Shown here one piece after another: positions 39,066-48,104 of a stretch of DNA of 64,000 bases. Under the pieces are notes generated by a model that was given only the letters and a program-made list of their open reading frames with translations, was not told the origin of the DNA and searched no databases. The position numbers and the translations under genes are program-made. How positions within the stretch are numbered: the stretch's first letter is position 1; the number at the start of each line of letters is the position of its first letter. Origin of the DNA: Prauserella flavalba (GTDB lineage Bacteria; Actinomycetota; Actinomycetes; Mycobacteriales; Pseudonocardiaceae); contig NZ_MASU01000010.1 of the NCBI RefSeq assembly GCF_003202235.1, positions 1 through 64,000 of the forward strand, written 5' to 3'.

Positions 39066-40397
39066 CTAGAGCAGGGGAGCGCGCAATGGGACGTCGACGA
39101 GTTCAGGTGCTCCGGCCGGACTTCCCGCCGCCACCCAATGGGCTAGCCGCTCGGGGGCGAACAGTTCGTCGATGACCATGAACGCGGCCCCCACGAGCCC
39201 GGCCCGGTCGCTCAGCGTGGAGCGCGCGATGCGCAGCTCACGCGTCGCGAGGGGCAGGGAGCGCCGGTAGACGGACTCGCGCACTGCGGCCAGCAGCAGG
39301 TCTCCCGCCGCGGCCACCCCGCCGCCGATGATCACGAGCGCGGGGTTGTAGAAGCTGACGAGCGTCGCGAGCAGGCTGCCGATCAGCCTGCCCGCGCGGG
39401 TGAGCAGCTCCACGGAGGTGCGGTCGCCGCTCTGCGCGGCGCGGGAGATGTCCGCCGCGGTCACGGTGCCCGTGGACTCCAGTACGCCGGCGAGGAACTC
39501 GCTGCGCCCCTCCTGTGCCGCGGCGAGCCCGTCGCGCGCGAGTGCCGCGCCGCCGGCGTACGCCTCGAGGCAGCCGGTGTTGCCGCAGCGGCACACCACG
39601 GTCGCCTCGTCGTTGACGGCGGCGTGGCCGATGTCGCCCGCGCAGCCCTGGCTGCCGCGGTGCAGCCGCCCGCCGGACACGAGCCCGGCGCCGATGCCGG
39701 TGCCGATCTTGACGTACAGGATGTCGCGTTGCCCCTTGGCGGATCCGGCGCGCAGCTCGCCGAGCGCCATCGTGTTCACCTCGTTGTCGACCCACACGGG
39801 CGCGCCGAAGCGGGCGGTGAGCCGGTCGCGCACCGGGTAGCCGTCCCAGCCGGGCATGATCGGCGGCGCGCTCGGCCGTCCGGTCGCGAACTCGACCGGA
39901 CCGGGGAGGCCGATCCCGATGCCCCACACGGCGACGTCGCCGTGTTCGGCGCGGATCTCGGTGAGCAGCTCGTCGAACAGGATCTCGACGCGGTCCAGCA
40001 CGGGATCGGGGCCGAGCGCGATGTCGGCGGCTTCCTCCCGTTCGGCGAGCACGGTGCCGCTGAGGTCAGTGACGCCGACGCCGATGCTGGTGGCGCCCAG
40101 CTCCGCGGCGAGTATCACGCCCGCGCGGGCCCGGAACCGCAGCTCGCGGGGAGCGCGCCCGCCGCTCGACGGGCCGAGCGCGCCCTCTTCCATGAGCCCG
40201 CATTCGGTGAGCTGGTTGACGCGCTGGGTCACGACGGTGCGGCCGAGCCCGGAGTGGCGGCTGATCTCGGGCCGGGTGCGCGCCGTGCCCGAGCGAACGA
40301 GGTCGAGCACGGTCGCGAGGCTGTCGACGTGCTCGGGACTCGGCACGGTCGGGGTCCGGGGTGTCTTCGGCTCCTGCACGCGAACATCTTCCACCAC
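39066..40397 (-). CDS. ROK family transcriptional regulator
   Basis: 443 aa. N-terminal winged helix (ATVLDLVRSGTARTRPEISR; GLGRTVVTQRVNQL) and a ROK sugar-kinase-like domain with the zinc motif CRCGNTGCLEAYAGG and the phosphate loops KIGTGIGAGLVSGGRLHRGS and IIGGGVAAAGDLLL. Most such proteins are sugar-responsive repressors (NagC/XylR type). No sugar operon is adjacent. It is divergent from the PAC2 gene with 99 bases between. Confidence 0.93.
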   Translation of the reverse strand: MVEDVRVQEPKTPRTPTVPSPEHVDSLATVLDLVRSGTARTRPEISRHSGLGRTVVTQRVNQLTECGLMEEGALGPSSGGRAPRELRFRARAGVILAAELGATSIGVGVTDLSGTVLAEREEAADIALGPDPVLDRVEILFDELLTEIRAEHGDVAVWGIGIGLPGPVEFATGRPSAPPIMPGWDGYPVRDRLTARFGAPVWVDNEVNTMALGELRAGSAKGQRDILYVKIGTGIGAGLVSGGRLHRGSQGCAGDIGHAAVNDEATVVCRCGNTGCLEAYAGGAALARDGLAAAQEGRSEFLAGVLESTGTVTAADISRAAQSGDRTSVELLTRAGRLIGSLLATLVSFYNPALVIIGGGVAAAGDLLLAAVRESVYRRSLPLATRELRIARSTLSDRAGLVGAAFMVIDELFAPERLAHWVAAGSPAGAPELVDVPLRAPLL

Positions 40398-40496
40398 GGG
40401 GCGCCCGGGGGCAGGTCGATGTGGTGGGATGGAAACAGGACCGCCATGCGTTGGTATCCGCTTGGGACAGACAGCTGAAGATCAGGAGGTTTCGCG

Positions 40497-41414
40497 GTGG
40501 TGTCGGATCCGGTCGAATTGTACGAAGTGGATTCCGACGTTCCCGTTCTGGACGGTGCGGTGCTGCTCTACCACTTCGACGGGTTCATCGATGCGGGCTC
40601 GGCGGGCAGGGCGGTCGCCGATCACCTCCTGGAGGAGCTGGACGGGCCGGTCGTGGCGAGGTTCGACGTCGACCGGCTGATCGACTACCGCTCACGGCGG
40701 CCGACGATGACGTTCTCGGGTGACCACTGGACCGACTACGAGGCGCCGGAGCTGGCGGTGCGGCTGCTGCACGACGAGAACGCGACGCCGTTCCTGGTGT
40801 TCACGGGACCGGAGCCGGACCACGAGTGGGAACGCTTCGCCGCCGCCGTGCGGCATCTCGTGGAGCGCTGGCAGGTGCGGCTGAGCGTGGGCTTCCAGGG
40901 CATCCCGATGGGCGTGCCGCACACGCGGCCGCTGGGCCTGACGGCACACGCGACCCGCGCGCAGCTCATCGAGGACTACCAGCCGCTGTTCAACGAGGTG
41001 CGGATTCCCGGGAGCGCCGCGGCGATGCTGGAGCTGCGGCTGGGGGAGGCGGGCCACGACGCGATGGGCTTCGCGGCGCACGTGCCGCACTACCTGGCGC
41101 AGGCGCGGTATCCGGCGGCGGGACTGACGCTCCTGGACGCGATCACGCGTGCGACGGGACTGAGCCTGCCGTCCGACACGCTGCGGGAGGCGGCGCGGCG
41201 CACCGACGAGGAGGTGGACCGCCAGGTCCGCGAGTCGGACGAGGTGGCCGAGGTGGTGAGCGCGCTGGAGCGCCAGTACGACGCGTTCACGGCGGCGAGT
41301 GCGAAGGGCAACCTGCTGGCGGACAACACCCCGATGCCGACGGCCGACGAGCTGGCGAGCCAGTTCGAACGCTTCCTGGCCGAGCAGGGCGGCAACGACT
41401 CCACCGAGCAGTGA
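40497..41414 (+). CDS. PAC2 family protein
   Basis: 305 aa. The PAC2 (proteasome assembly chaperone 2-like) fold covers about 1-230, with LDGAVLLYHFDGFIDAGSAG near the N-terminus, GFQGIPMGVPHTRPLGLTAH in the middle and IPGSAAAMLELRL after it. The C-terminal 70 residues are helical and charged. Actinobacteria have proteasomes and carry several PAC2 proteins of unknown role. GTG start with GGAGGTTTCGCG upstream. Confidence 0.92.
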   Translation: MVSDPVELYEVDSDVPVLDGAVLLYHFDGFIDAGSAGRAVADHLLEELDGPVVARFDVDRLIDYRSRRPTMTFSGDHWTDYEAPELAVRLLHDENATPFLVFTGPEPDHEWERFAAAVRHLVERWQVRLSVGFQGIPMGVPHTRPLGLTAHATRAQLIEDYQPLFNEVRIPGSAAAMLELRLGEAGHDAMGFAAHVPHYLAQARYPAAGLTLLDAITRATGLSLPSDTLREAARRTDEEVDRQVRESDEVAEVVSALERQYDAFTAASAKGNLLADNTPMPTADELASQFERFLAEQGGNDSTEQ

Positions 41415-41427
41415 CCGCCCGGCCGCG

Positions 41428-41448
41428 GTGAAGGCCACCACGTCTGCG
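41428..41448 (+). repeat. leading segment of palindromic repeat array B
   Basis: GTGAAGGCCACCACGTCTGCG, 13 bases past the PAC2 stop. It matches the segment at 32108 except at three positions and shares GTGAAGGCCACC with the palindrome arms. Confidence 0.75.
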
Positions 41449-41460
41449 GCCACCCGCTGC

Positions 41461-41509
41461 AGTGAAGGCCACCTTCACTGCGTTGAACGCAGTGAAGGTG
41501 GCCTTCACT
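41461..41509. repeat. nested palindromic repeat, copy B (intact)
   Basis: Identical to the 49 bp at 33060-33108; with the flanking GC bases the palindrome is 53 bp (41459-41511). It lies between the convergent PAC2 gene and the 689-aa gene, so it could serve as a bidirectional terminator. Two identical copies 8.4 kb apart suggest a dispersed REP-like family in this genome. Confidence 0.92.
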
Positions 41510-41561
41510 GCGGTCGCCGGTGGGTCGCGCTCGCACCGTGGCAGGTCGAGCGAGGCCGGGC

Positions 41562-43631
41562 TCAACGCCGGCGCTTGCGTCGCTTCTCGCGCGCTTTCCG
41601 AGAGGACCGGGACGACCGGGACGTCCCGGCGAGCGGGTGCACGGTCGCGAGCCCGGGCCGCCGCGCGGCGAGCAGCTCGCGGAGCTCCTCGAGCCCGGTC
41701 TCGTCCGGATGACCGGACGCCAGCAGCGTCGCCGTCAAGCCGCGCGCCTCGTCCGGGGGGAGCTCGCTGAGCATGTCGGCAACGGCGTCGGGGCCGCCGA
41801 TCTCCAGCAGGTGGATGAACTGCTCGGCCATGCCAAGCACCCTTTCCTCCTCGCCGAGTTCCTCCATCGCGAGCTCGCCGTCCTCGACCAGCAAGTGGGT
41901 CGCGATCGGGCCCAGGTGCCGGTCCGCGCGCAGGTTCCGCAGGAAGGCGGCTCGGTCGGGAAAGGTGTGGGACAGGATGTCGAGCATCCCGAGCGCGCGC
42001 GTGCGGAACGGGCAGTCGCGGATCGCGTCCAGCAGTCGCGGCAGGCCGCGGTCCCGGCCGCCGTGGGCGGCCAGCCATCCGGCGACCTCTGCCTCTGCTG
42101 TCTCCGGGCTGTAGTGCTCGGAGAGCATGCCCAGCATGGGCCCGGGTTCGGCGTCGGCCAGCTCACCGACCAGCGGCGCGTGCCGGCCCTCTTCGACCAG
42201 CCGGGCGCGCACCGCCCGGGTGGCCAGCGGCGTGAGGGACACCAGTTCCATCGGGCCGGCCCCCGGCCGCAGTGCGGCCCGCAGCCGATCGAGCATGTCC
42301 GGCGGCAACGGCGCGACCTGGTCAGCCGCCCCCGGGTCGAGGCCCAGATCGGCGCGGAAAACCGGATCGGGCTCCGCGGTGGTCAGCTCGACCGCGCCGA
42401 AGTCGGCGAGCGTGGCGAACAGCCGACGAAGGTCGTCGCCGACCCCCTTTCGCCACGTCGTCTCGGACGCCGCATCGAGATCATCGATGTCGAAGGCTTC
42501 GTTCAGGGACAGCCAGACACCCTCCGCGAGCCGGACGACCGGCATCGGTTCGGGGAGCCCGTAGAGGGTGTTGAGCACGTCGGCCAGCACCTCGTCGATG
42601 AGGACGCTGAGCAGGGTGGTGTGCTCAGGTACCCAGTGACGTCCTTGCGTGACGAGCTCGGGTGAGGGCAGTGCGCCGAACGCGGCCGTCCACAACGCGA
42701 GGCTGTCGCGCAGCAGCCGAGCGTTCTTGGCCACCGGCACCAGCTTGCCCTTCACCACCCGGACGACGCGGACCTGCTTGGCCAGCTCCACCAGAGAGGA
42801 CAACACCGGCAGGTCGGAGCTGCTCCGGGTCTGAAAGACCCGGTCCCCGATCCGCGGGTCGAACCGGTCGCCGGTGTCCAGCAGCGCCACCAGCTCGCGG
42901 GCATCAGCGAGCTTCAGGTTGCCGCTCGGGGTCAGCGATCGACCCTCGCCGACCCAGTCGACCAGCCCTCGCAACCGGGCGACCACCGGGGTCCGCTCGG
43001 CGGCTGCCGCGAGTTCCGCGTCCGGCGGAAGCGACACCGGCAGCTGGAGCACCGCGCGTTCGGGCCGGCCACCGCCATCGCGGACATGCCGGGCGGCGAT
43101 CTCAGCGAGAATGCCGTCGTCGTAGTCGACCCGGCCCGCGCGGGCGTCGTCGAGGAACCCTGCCATGGCGGCATCGTCCGTGGGGTCCACCCCCAGGCGG
43201 AGGGCCTTCATCACCCAGAATTTGGCCACGCCGAAGTTGCGTTCGTCGGCCATCGCCGCGGGGAACTCGGCCCCGGCCTTCGTGATCGCCGCGTCGAGCT
43301 CGGCCTGCGGATCACCGGTCGGGTCGGCCAGCCCGGTCGCGTGCAGGTAACGGATGAGCGCGCGCAGGTCCTCGGGCATGTGGGCTACGTCCTGCGCGGT
43401 GGCCGACACCGTTCGCGGCGTGTGCGACAGCAGGAATTCCTCGACCAAGCCGGTGGTCCAGTACCCGAGCCGCCCGTCGACGCTGTGGTGCCGGAAGTCC
43501 AGCATCGTGTTCAACGCCATCGGATCGAGCTCGCGGCCCTGTTGCTCCGCCCAGGCCACGCAGCGTCGGATCAGGACGGCCTTGGCCGATTCGAGCGCGT
43601 CGGTGTCCTCGGGCTCGAAGTAGGTGCGCAT
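41562..43631 (-). CDS. large protein of unknown function, 689 aa
   Basis: I do not recognise a family. The ATG at 43631 follows a GTGAGG stretch; an in-frame ATG 27 codons upstream is less likely. No signal peptide or membrane helix is evident. The sequence is predominantly helical and acidic with Leu/Ala-rich segments (for example RLRGLVDWVGEGRSLTPSG and EVLADVLNTLYGLPEPMPVV) and ends in a very basic tail (SSRKAREKRRKRRR), which could bind nucleic acid. Convergent with the PAC2 gene across the repeat. Codon use resembles neighbouring core genes. Confidence 0.8.
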   Translation of the reverse strand: MRTYFEPEDTDALESAKAVLIRRCVAWAEQQGRELDPMALNTMLDFRHHSVDGRLGYWTTGLVEEFLLSHTPRTVSATAQDVAHMPEDLRALIRYLHATGLADPTGDPQAELDAAITKAGAEFPAAMADERNFGVAKFWVMKALRLGVDPTDDAAMAGFLDDARAGRVDYDDGILAEIAARHVRDGGGRPERAVLQLPVSLPPDAELAAAAERTPVVARLRGLVDWVGEGRSLTPSGNLKLADARELVALLDTGDRFDPRIGDRVFQTRSSSDLPVLSSLVELAKQVRVVRVVKGKLVPVAKNARLLRDSLALWTAAFGALPSPELVTQGRHWVPEHTTLLSVLIDEVLADVLNTLYGLPEPMPVVRLAEGVWLSLNEAFDIDDLDAASETTWRKGVGDDLRRLFATLADFGAVELTTAEPDPVFRADLGLDPGAADQVAPLPPDMLDRLRAALRPGAGPMELVSLTPLATRAVRARLVEEGRHAPLVGELADAEPGPMLGMLSEHYSPETAEAEVAGWLAAHGGRDRGLPRLLDAIRDCPFRTRALGMLDILSHTFPDRAAFLRNLRADRHLGPIATHLLVEDGELAMEELGEEERVLGMAEQFIHLLEIGGPDAVADMLSELPPDEARGLTATLLASGHPDETGLEELRELLAARRPGLATVHPLAGTSRSSRSSRKAREKRRKRRR

Positions 43632-44046
43632 GCCAGCCTCACGGTCCTTGCTGTTCGAGGAGTTGTCCAGGCTAGTGCAGACGTGAGGGCTACTGAAACG
43701 CGGCCGTGTCAACTCTCCACCTCAGGGGCGGGCGGGCAGGTCGTCTCCGACCCTCGGTTCAAGTACATGGCCTGACGGCCGAAGTCATGGGATGATCTGC
43801 GACAGACAGGCATACGCGTCAGCGATCGGTTCGGCTCCCGACCTGAACCGGCTTCGGCTGTGATGTTCAATTCCGCCCGCGTCGACCCGCGCCCTGCGGA
43901 TCACAGCGGTGACCCCGAACGCTCCGGCTCATTCCAGCTCTGGATGCGACGTCCCGGCTTCGCCTGCCCTCGCCGAACGCAGCCTGACCGCCGACCGAGG
44001 CGGGACCGCACGGTCCCGACGCCTCGCTGGAGATGGAGTGAAACCC
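43632..44046. other. 415-bp divergent intergenic region
   Basis: Separates the 689-aa gene (minus) from the DinB-like gene (plus). Apart from the inverted repeat at 43996-44026 I see no gene; short frames here lack coding character. It probably holds both promoters, but no clear -35/-10 pair was found. Confidence 0.5.
43996..44026 (+). promoter_or_regulatory. GC-rich inverted repeat upstream of the DinB-like gene
   Basis: Inner arms CGGGACCG-CA-CGGTCCCG (44001-44018) are perfect; outer CGAGGC and GCCTCG extend the pairing with a 2-base bulge. It ends 20 bases before the start codon, so it is an operator or leader-hairpin candidate. Confidence 0.4.
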
Positions 44047-44538
44047 GTGGATACCAACCGAATGACCAACGGCGCCGAGCGAGCGATCATCGAGAACATG
44101 CTCGATCGCAACCGCGAAGCCCTGATCGACACCGTACGCGGCCTCTCCGAGGCCGACGCGCGGCGCCGGCTCGTTGCGTCACTGACGACACCGATCTCCC
44201 TGATCAAGCATGCCGCGGCCGCCGAACGGATCTGGTTCCAGCGATTCTGGGCGGGACTCGACGAATCCGAATGCGACGGATACTCGAACCGGGACGAGGG
44301 CACCTTCGCCGTCGCCGACGACGAGCTGCTGGTCGACGTGATCGCCGAGTTCGAGCGGGCAAGCGAGCGATCGCGGGTGATCGCAGCCCGTTTCGACCTC
44401 GACGACACCAGGGATAATCCCCGGGAAGGAACAGTCAGCATGCGCTGGACTCTCCTCGCCATGATCGAAGAGTTCGCCCGGCACGCGGGACACGGTGACA
44501 TCCTTCGCGAACAGATCGATCGGTCCGGGTCGCGATAG
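44047..44538 (+). CDS. DinB-like (DUF664) protein
   Basis: 163 aa four-helix protein of the DinB/YfiT superfamily. The metal-type His positions occur in SLIKHAAAAERIWFQRFWAG and IEEFARHAGHGDILREQID. GTG at 44047 is chosen because GGAG lies 8 bases upstream; GTG 44038 or ATG 44062 are alternatives. Members are often thiol-dependent (mycothiol) transferases in actinobacteria; the substrate here is unknown. Last clearly intact gene before the tRNA scar. Confidence 0.88.
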   Translation: MDTNRMTNGAERAIIENMLDRNREALIDTVRGLSEADARRRLVASLTTPISLIKHAAAAERIWFQRFWAGLDESECDGYSNRDEGTFAVADDELLVDVIAEFERASERSRVIAARFDLDDTRDNPREGTVSMRWTLLAMIEEFARHAGHGDILREQIDRSGSR

Positions 44539-44653
44539 CCACGCCCGCCGTCCGTCGCCTGAGCCCTGACGGCGGCGGCGCTGGAAGTCCGCCCAGGAAT
44601 GACGAAACCCCACCGGCGGTGATCACCGTTGGGAGTCTGACCTGGGAAACAGG

Positions 44654-44695
44654 TGGTGCGCGATACTGGGATCGAACCAGTGACCTCGACCGTCA
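44654..44695 (-). other. 3' fragment of a tRNA gene (probable att-site scar)
   Basis: Read on the minus strand: a T arm ACTGG-TTCGATC-CCAGT followed by ATCGCGCACCA (acceptor 3' strand with encoded CCA). Upstream, AGGTC fits a variable loop and GGTCG the 3' side of an anticodon stem, after which similarity to a tRNA is lost. The 5' half (acceptor GCGCGAT partner and D arm) is absent. The 3' half resembles actinobacterial tRNA-Val. A 3' half starting at the anticodon loop is what tyrosine-integrase elements leave at one junction. From the orientation, the inserted DNA would extend to the right of this point. Confidence 0.65.
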
Positions 44696-44859
44696 AGGTA
44701 GCCGCCGCAATCGCCCTGACCTGCACAGATGGAGATCTGGGAGGTCGGGGCCCTGTCCGGCCAGTGCAACGGTCCTGCGTCGGAGACACCGGCTGACGTG
44801 TGCCGGGTATCGACCGCGCCACGTCGCATTCCTGAGATGCCATCGGGTCGTGTGGGGCG

Positions 44860-45112
44860 TTGGTGACGCTGCCGCAGTTACGTGGTGCTCTTGACCGGGG
44901 GCACGTGTTGCTGGTCAGCATCGCCGCCACCCACGCTGTGGTGCGGCCGGGCTTGCCGAGCTTGCTGCTGTTTCCGGTACTGGGAGTCGCGATCGGCGAG
45001 GGCGGCCTCGAACCGGAGTTCGACAACGCCCAGCTCGCGCAGGGCTTGGGTACCGCGGCGCTGGCGGTGACCATGGTGGAGGGCGGGTTGACGATCGAGC
45101 ACACGCAGCACG
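44860..45112 (+). pseudogene. N-terminal fragment of a CvrA/NhaP2-like K+/H+ antiporter
   Basis: The frame encodes VLLVSIAATHAVVRPGLPSL, LLFPVLGVAIGEGGLEPEFD and LGTAALAVTMVEGGLTIEH, typical of the first helices of CPA1 potassium/proton antiporters. Similarity ends after about 80 residues and the remaining 400 or so are missing. The following 230 bases hold an unrelated-looking frame (RVTDFDHACQAGTHDGAREF) that I could not assign. Confidence 0.7.
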
Positions 45113-45540
45113 GGTGTGCCCGTCAACGTGCGCGTCACCGACTTCGACCACGCATGCCAGGCCGGCACGCACGACGGGGCACGCGAGTTCAGCGACCTAC
45201 TCATCCGACGCGGGATCCGGCCGAGCGAAGCATCCACGGTGCTTCGGGCACTCACCGACCGCCTCGGTTGGGGCCGCATCGCAGCGGCGGCGCCCGCAGG
45301 CAATGGGTTGACGACCTCCTCGCGCGGCTGCCCCGCTAGGCACGAACTGTGGTGCACGAGCGAGCAGCCTCGACGCCGGGTTGAGGCACCTGAGGTTGCG
45401 CGTCAGTGCGAGTTTGCTCGGCTTGCGCTGAAGCCTCCCGCCGTGGTCCGTCATACTCGCGTGTCTGTTCTCCGATGGTAGTGGATCGTCCACTCAGAAT
45501 GAGCGTCGAAAAACGCAATGGGATTTTTCCGGGAGTCCAA
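45113..45540. other. degenerate region, no supported gene
   Basis: Contains an unassigned open frame to about 45345 and a small palindrome AGTGGA-TCG-TCCACT (45480-45494). GC content falls noticeably towards 45.5 kb, unlike the core regions. It looks like remnant DNA between the broken antiporter and the small secreted protein. Confidence 0.4.
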
Positions 45541-45570
45541 TTGACATCCCGCCGCGAGCGGCGTGACGAT
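45541..45570 (+). promoter_or_regulatory. putative sigma-70 promoter of the small secreted protein
   Basis: TTGACA at 45541-45546 and GACGAT at 45565-45570, 18 bases apart, 115 bases before the ATG. The -35 is a perfect consensus; the -10 is weaker. Confidence 0.45.
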
Positions 45571-45684
45571 ACAGCCGCTCGAGCGAATCAACTGGCCAAT
45601 GAAAAGGGTCAGGACTTCTCTCAACAGTCCGGGCTGTGCGAGCGGAGAATAACGACGCGCAAAAATCATGAAGGTTGTTCTGAA

Positions 45685-45918
45685 ATGACAAAGAAGAGAG
45701 TCGCTGCAGCTGTTTCGGCAGCGGTGGCAGCAGTGGCGATGGTGCTGTTGCCTGCCACGCCAGCGTTCGCCAAGATCCAGCCTGTCGATGTGTCCTGCAC
45801 CAACCAAGGTGGCAACCAGCCGGGCGGCCAGCAGCCGAGCTGCCAGGGTGGTGGCCTCACGCAGGACACGGAGAACCAGAACCCGGCCGGTCAGGCCCCG
45901 CCTGGGCAGAACCCCTGA
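45685..45918 (+). CDS. small secreted Gln/Gly/Pro-rich protein, 77 aa
   Basis: A classic Sec signal peptide: KKR, hydrophobic VAAAVSAAVAAVAMVLLPA, then cleavage after PAFA. The mature part of about 45 residues is low complexity (NQGGNQPGGQQPSCQGGG, NQNPAGQAPPGQNP) with two Cys residues that could pair. No domain is recognised. The region before it has lower GC and a plausible promoter, so it is probably expressed from its own promoter. Confidence 0.75.
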   Translation: MTKKRVAAAVSAAVAAVAMVLLPATPAFAKIQPVDVSCTNQGGNQPGGQQPSCQGGGLTQDTENQNPAGQAPPGQNP

Positions 45919-46277
45919 TCGTCCGGCCGAGTCCTGAATCGGAGGCGCACGGCGGGCTCGCGGGCGACCATTCTGCGCTCGCCGAGCCCGCCCACGAAAA
46001 TGTCCGGTTCGCCGGATCTATTCGTTATCGGGGGATCACCCGAGTACGGTAGAAAGCTCACCAATCGAACCCAAAGGCGGGTAGAAGATATTTGCGAAGC
46101 GATAGTGGTGAATGGCAGAGTCTTTTCGTCGGCGGAGTATGGTTTAGTCCTGCTATGGCAAGTCGGTCTCCAGTCGTAATTCCGCATAAACGGTTATCGC
46201 CGATCGGCGCCGGGCGGCGCTACCTGCCCGCCGGGCCCGACGTCGACCGCGTGATCCGCGAGAAGTAGGACGAGCGG
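45919..46277. other. intergenic region with no supported gene
   Basis: No convincing coding frame on either strand. Lower GC than the core. The start of the frame leading into the HTH remnant (from about 46154) is interrupted by a stop at 46266. Confidence 0.45.
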
Positions 46278-46540
46278 GTGCTGCTGCACCGCATGGTGGC
46301 CCGCAAACCGGACGATCCGTGCAACTTCCAGCACGACCTGGACAAGTTGCCCCGGTCACCGCCACCCAAGCCGTGGCCGCCGGCCAGCGGCTGGTCGAGC
46401 TACTCACCGGCCGCCGCTGGTACGTCATGCGGGAGGCACGCGAGACCGGGGCCACCTGGGACCGACATCGGCGCCGCCTCGGCGTGAGCCGCCAGTCCGC
46501 CCACGAGTGGTACCCGGTGTCCAGCCGATGGCCACCGACG
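46278..46540 (+). pseudogene. frameshifted remnant of a small HTH protein
   Basis: Two frames join around 46350: FQHDLDKLPR in one, then TATQAVAAGQRLVELLTGRR and GVSRQSAHEWY in the other, consistent with loss of one base. The second part looks like a helix-turn-helix (TWDRHRRRLGVSRQSAHEWY). A full-length version is not present. Confidence 0.45.
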
Positions 46541-46699
46541 CGGACATTTCGCTGAGCACCGAGGCCCGCCAAGATGGTGACGATCACCGGGTGCGAGCCG
46601 ACCGGGTGTTCGCGGCCGCCACCGACTGGCTGCGCGAACATCAACGGTCGATGGCGGCTGTTCGGCGCTCCGACGTCGACTACGGTCCGTCAGATGGGG

Positions 46700-47287
46700 T
46701 CAGGCCTGAGCGTCGACCAGGCGCGCCAGGATCTGCACCCCCTCGACGATCGCAGCGTCGGTCGCGCGGGCGAAGCCGAGCACGACGCCCGGTGGCGCGG
46801 ACGCGGTCTGCTGGTACCTGTGCAGGCCGTAGATCTTGAGCCCCTCGAGAGCTGCGTCGCTGACCAGTCGCTCCTCATCGATCTCTGGAGGGAGCATCAC
46901 CTGCATGTGCAGTCCGGCGGCGACGCCGGGGACCTGTGCGGACGGCAGTGCCTGCTTCACGGCGTCGAGCATTGTGGCTCGCCGGCTCGAGTAGGTCTTG
47001 CGCATCTGGCGAAGGTGCCGCGCGAGCGCGCTCGATTCGAAGAGCTCGGTGAGGACCAGTTGGTCCAGTGTCGAGATGCCGAGGTCGATCGCCCGGCGCG
47101 CGACCGCAACGTGCTCGGTCCAGCTGGGCGGGGTGACGAGCCAGCCGAGGCGCAGTCCCGGGGCCAGTGTCTTGCTGGCCGAACCGAGGACGGCGACGAA
47201 CTCGGGTGCGAGGTGCTCGTCGAGCAGTTCGTCGCCGGGGTCGGCCATCACTCGCTGTGAGTCTGCGGCGAGCTTGCTGTCGACCAC
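46700..47287 (-). pseudogene. C-terminal half of a MocR/PdxR-type aminotransferase regulator
   Basis: About 195 aa with the PLP-lysine motif SASKTLAPGLRLGWLV, then LDQLVLTELFESSALARHLR and GLHMQVMLPPE. These are the fold-type I aminotransferase C-terminal region of MocR-family regulators. The HTH and the first half of the aminotransferase domain are missing upstream. Not expected to function. Confidence 0.8.
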
Positions 47288-47370
47288 GTGGAGCGGACGG
47301 CGGTGCAGGAAGGCTCGGCGGACTTGGCGACTCAGCGTATCCGTGTTCTACCTGTTGTACGGTTTCTCGG

Positions 47371-48093
47371 ATGGGGAACGCGGTTGCGGTCATCGCTGCG
47401 CTCATTTCGGTCAGCGGTGCGTTGGTGACGGTGGTGCTGGGTGCTCGGTTCGAGCGTCGGCGGCAGCTGGAACAGCGGCGGCAGGAACGCCTGGACCACA
47501 CCGACCGCTACAGCGGCCCCCTGTTGGCCGCAGCCTCCGCCCTGGCGAGTCGCCTGCGTAACGTCATGGACCCCGAGCAGATCACCGAGTTCAGCGCCGC
47601 CGACGAACCACGCAGCCAGCGCTATCTCGACTACGCGATCAACGAGACGATGTACCGCATCGGCCGGTATTTGTGCTGGGTGCACATCGTTTCGCGGGAA
47701 GTCCGGGTCCTCGATTTCGGCAACGAGGAACGTAACCGTGAGCTGGTGCGCCGACTCGCCGCCGTGCAGGGCGCGATCTCCAGCAGGGACGGAGACCTCA
47801 CGTTCATGCTGCTCGGGGGCGAGCAGTGGGCCTTGGGTGAGCTGATGATCGACCCAGACAGTCCGGCCGACGACCCTGCCTGCATCAGCTACGTCGCCTT
47901 CGTCGACCGGCTCGACGACCCCGCCTTTGCCCGCTGGTTTCAGCCCTTGCAGCAGGACATCGCGGCCTACATCCCGGATCCCGCGCGGGCGCGGCCACGG
48001 CTCACCGCGATCACGGAAGCGCTCGACGAACTCATCGCCCTGCTTGACCCGCGCGGCATCTGGGTGCCGTTCAACGAGATCATCCGCACCTGA
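47371..48093 (+). CDS. membrane-anchored protein of unknown function, 240 aa
   Basis: One N-terminal helix (AVIAALISVSGALVTVVLGA) followed by a basic stretch (RFERRRQLEQRRQERLDH) and a soluble cytoplasmic domain (DRYSGPLLAAASALASRLRN, WVHIVSREVRVLDFGNEE). Proteins with this N-terminus are widespread in Streptomyces and Pseudonocardiaceae without known function. The frame is intact despite the broken genes on both sides. The ATG at 47371 begins the helix. Confidence 0.7.
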   Translation: MGNAVAVIAALISVSGALVTVVLGARFERRRQLEQRRQERLDHTDRYSGPLLAAASALASRLRNVMDPEQITEFSAADEPRSQRYLDYAINETMYRIGRYLCWVHIVSREVRVLDFGNEERNRELVRRLAAVQGAISSRDGDLTFMLLGGEQWALGELMIDPDSPADDPACISYVAFVDRLDDPAFARWFQPLQQDIAAYIPDPARARPRLTAITEALDELIALLDPRGIWVPFNEIIRT

Positions 48094-48104
48094 ACGCTGA
48101 CCGC

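Noticed and set aside
44640-44760. Complete tRNA gene
   Set aside because: Only the 3' half can be folded; no D arm or matching 5' acceptor strand is present upstream on the minus strand.
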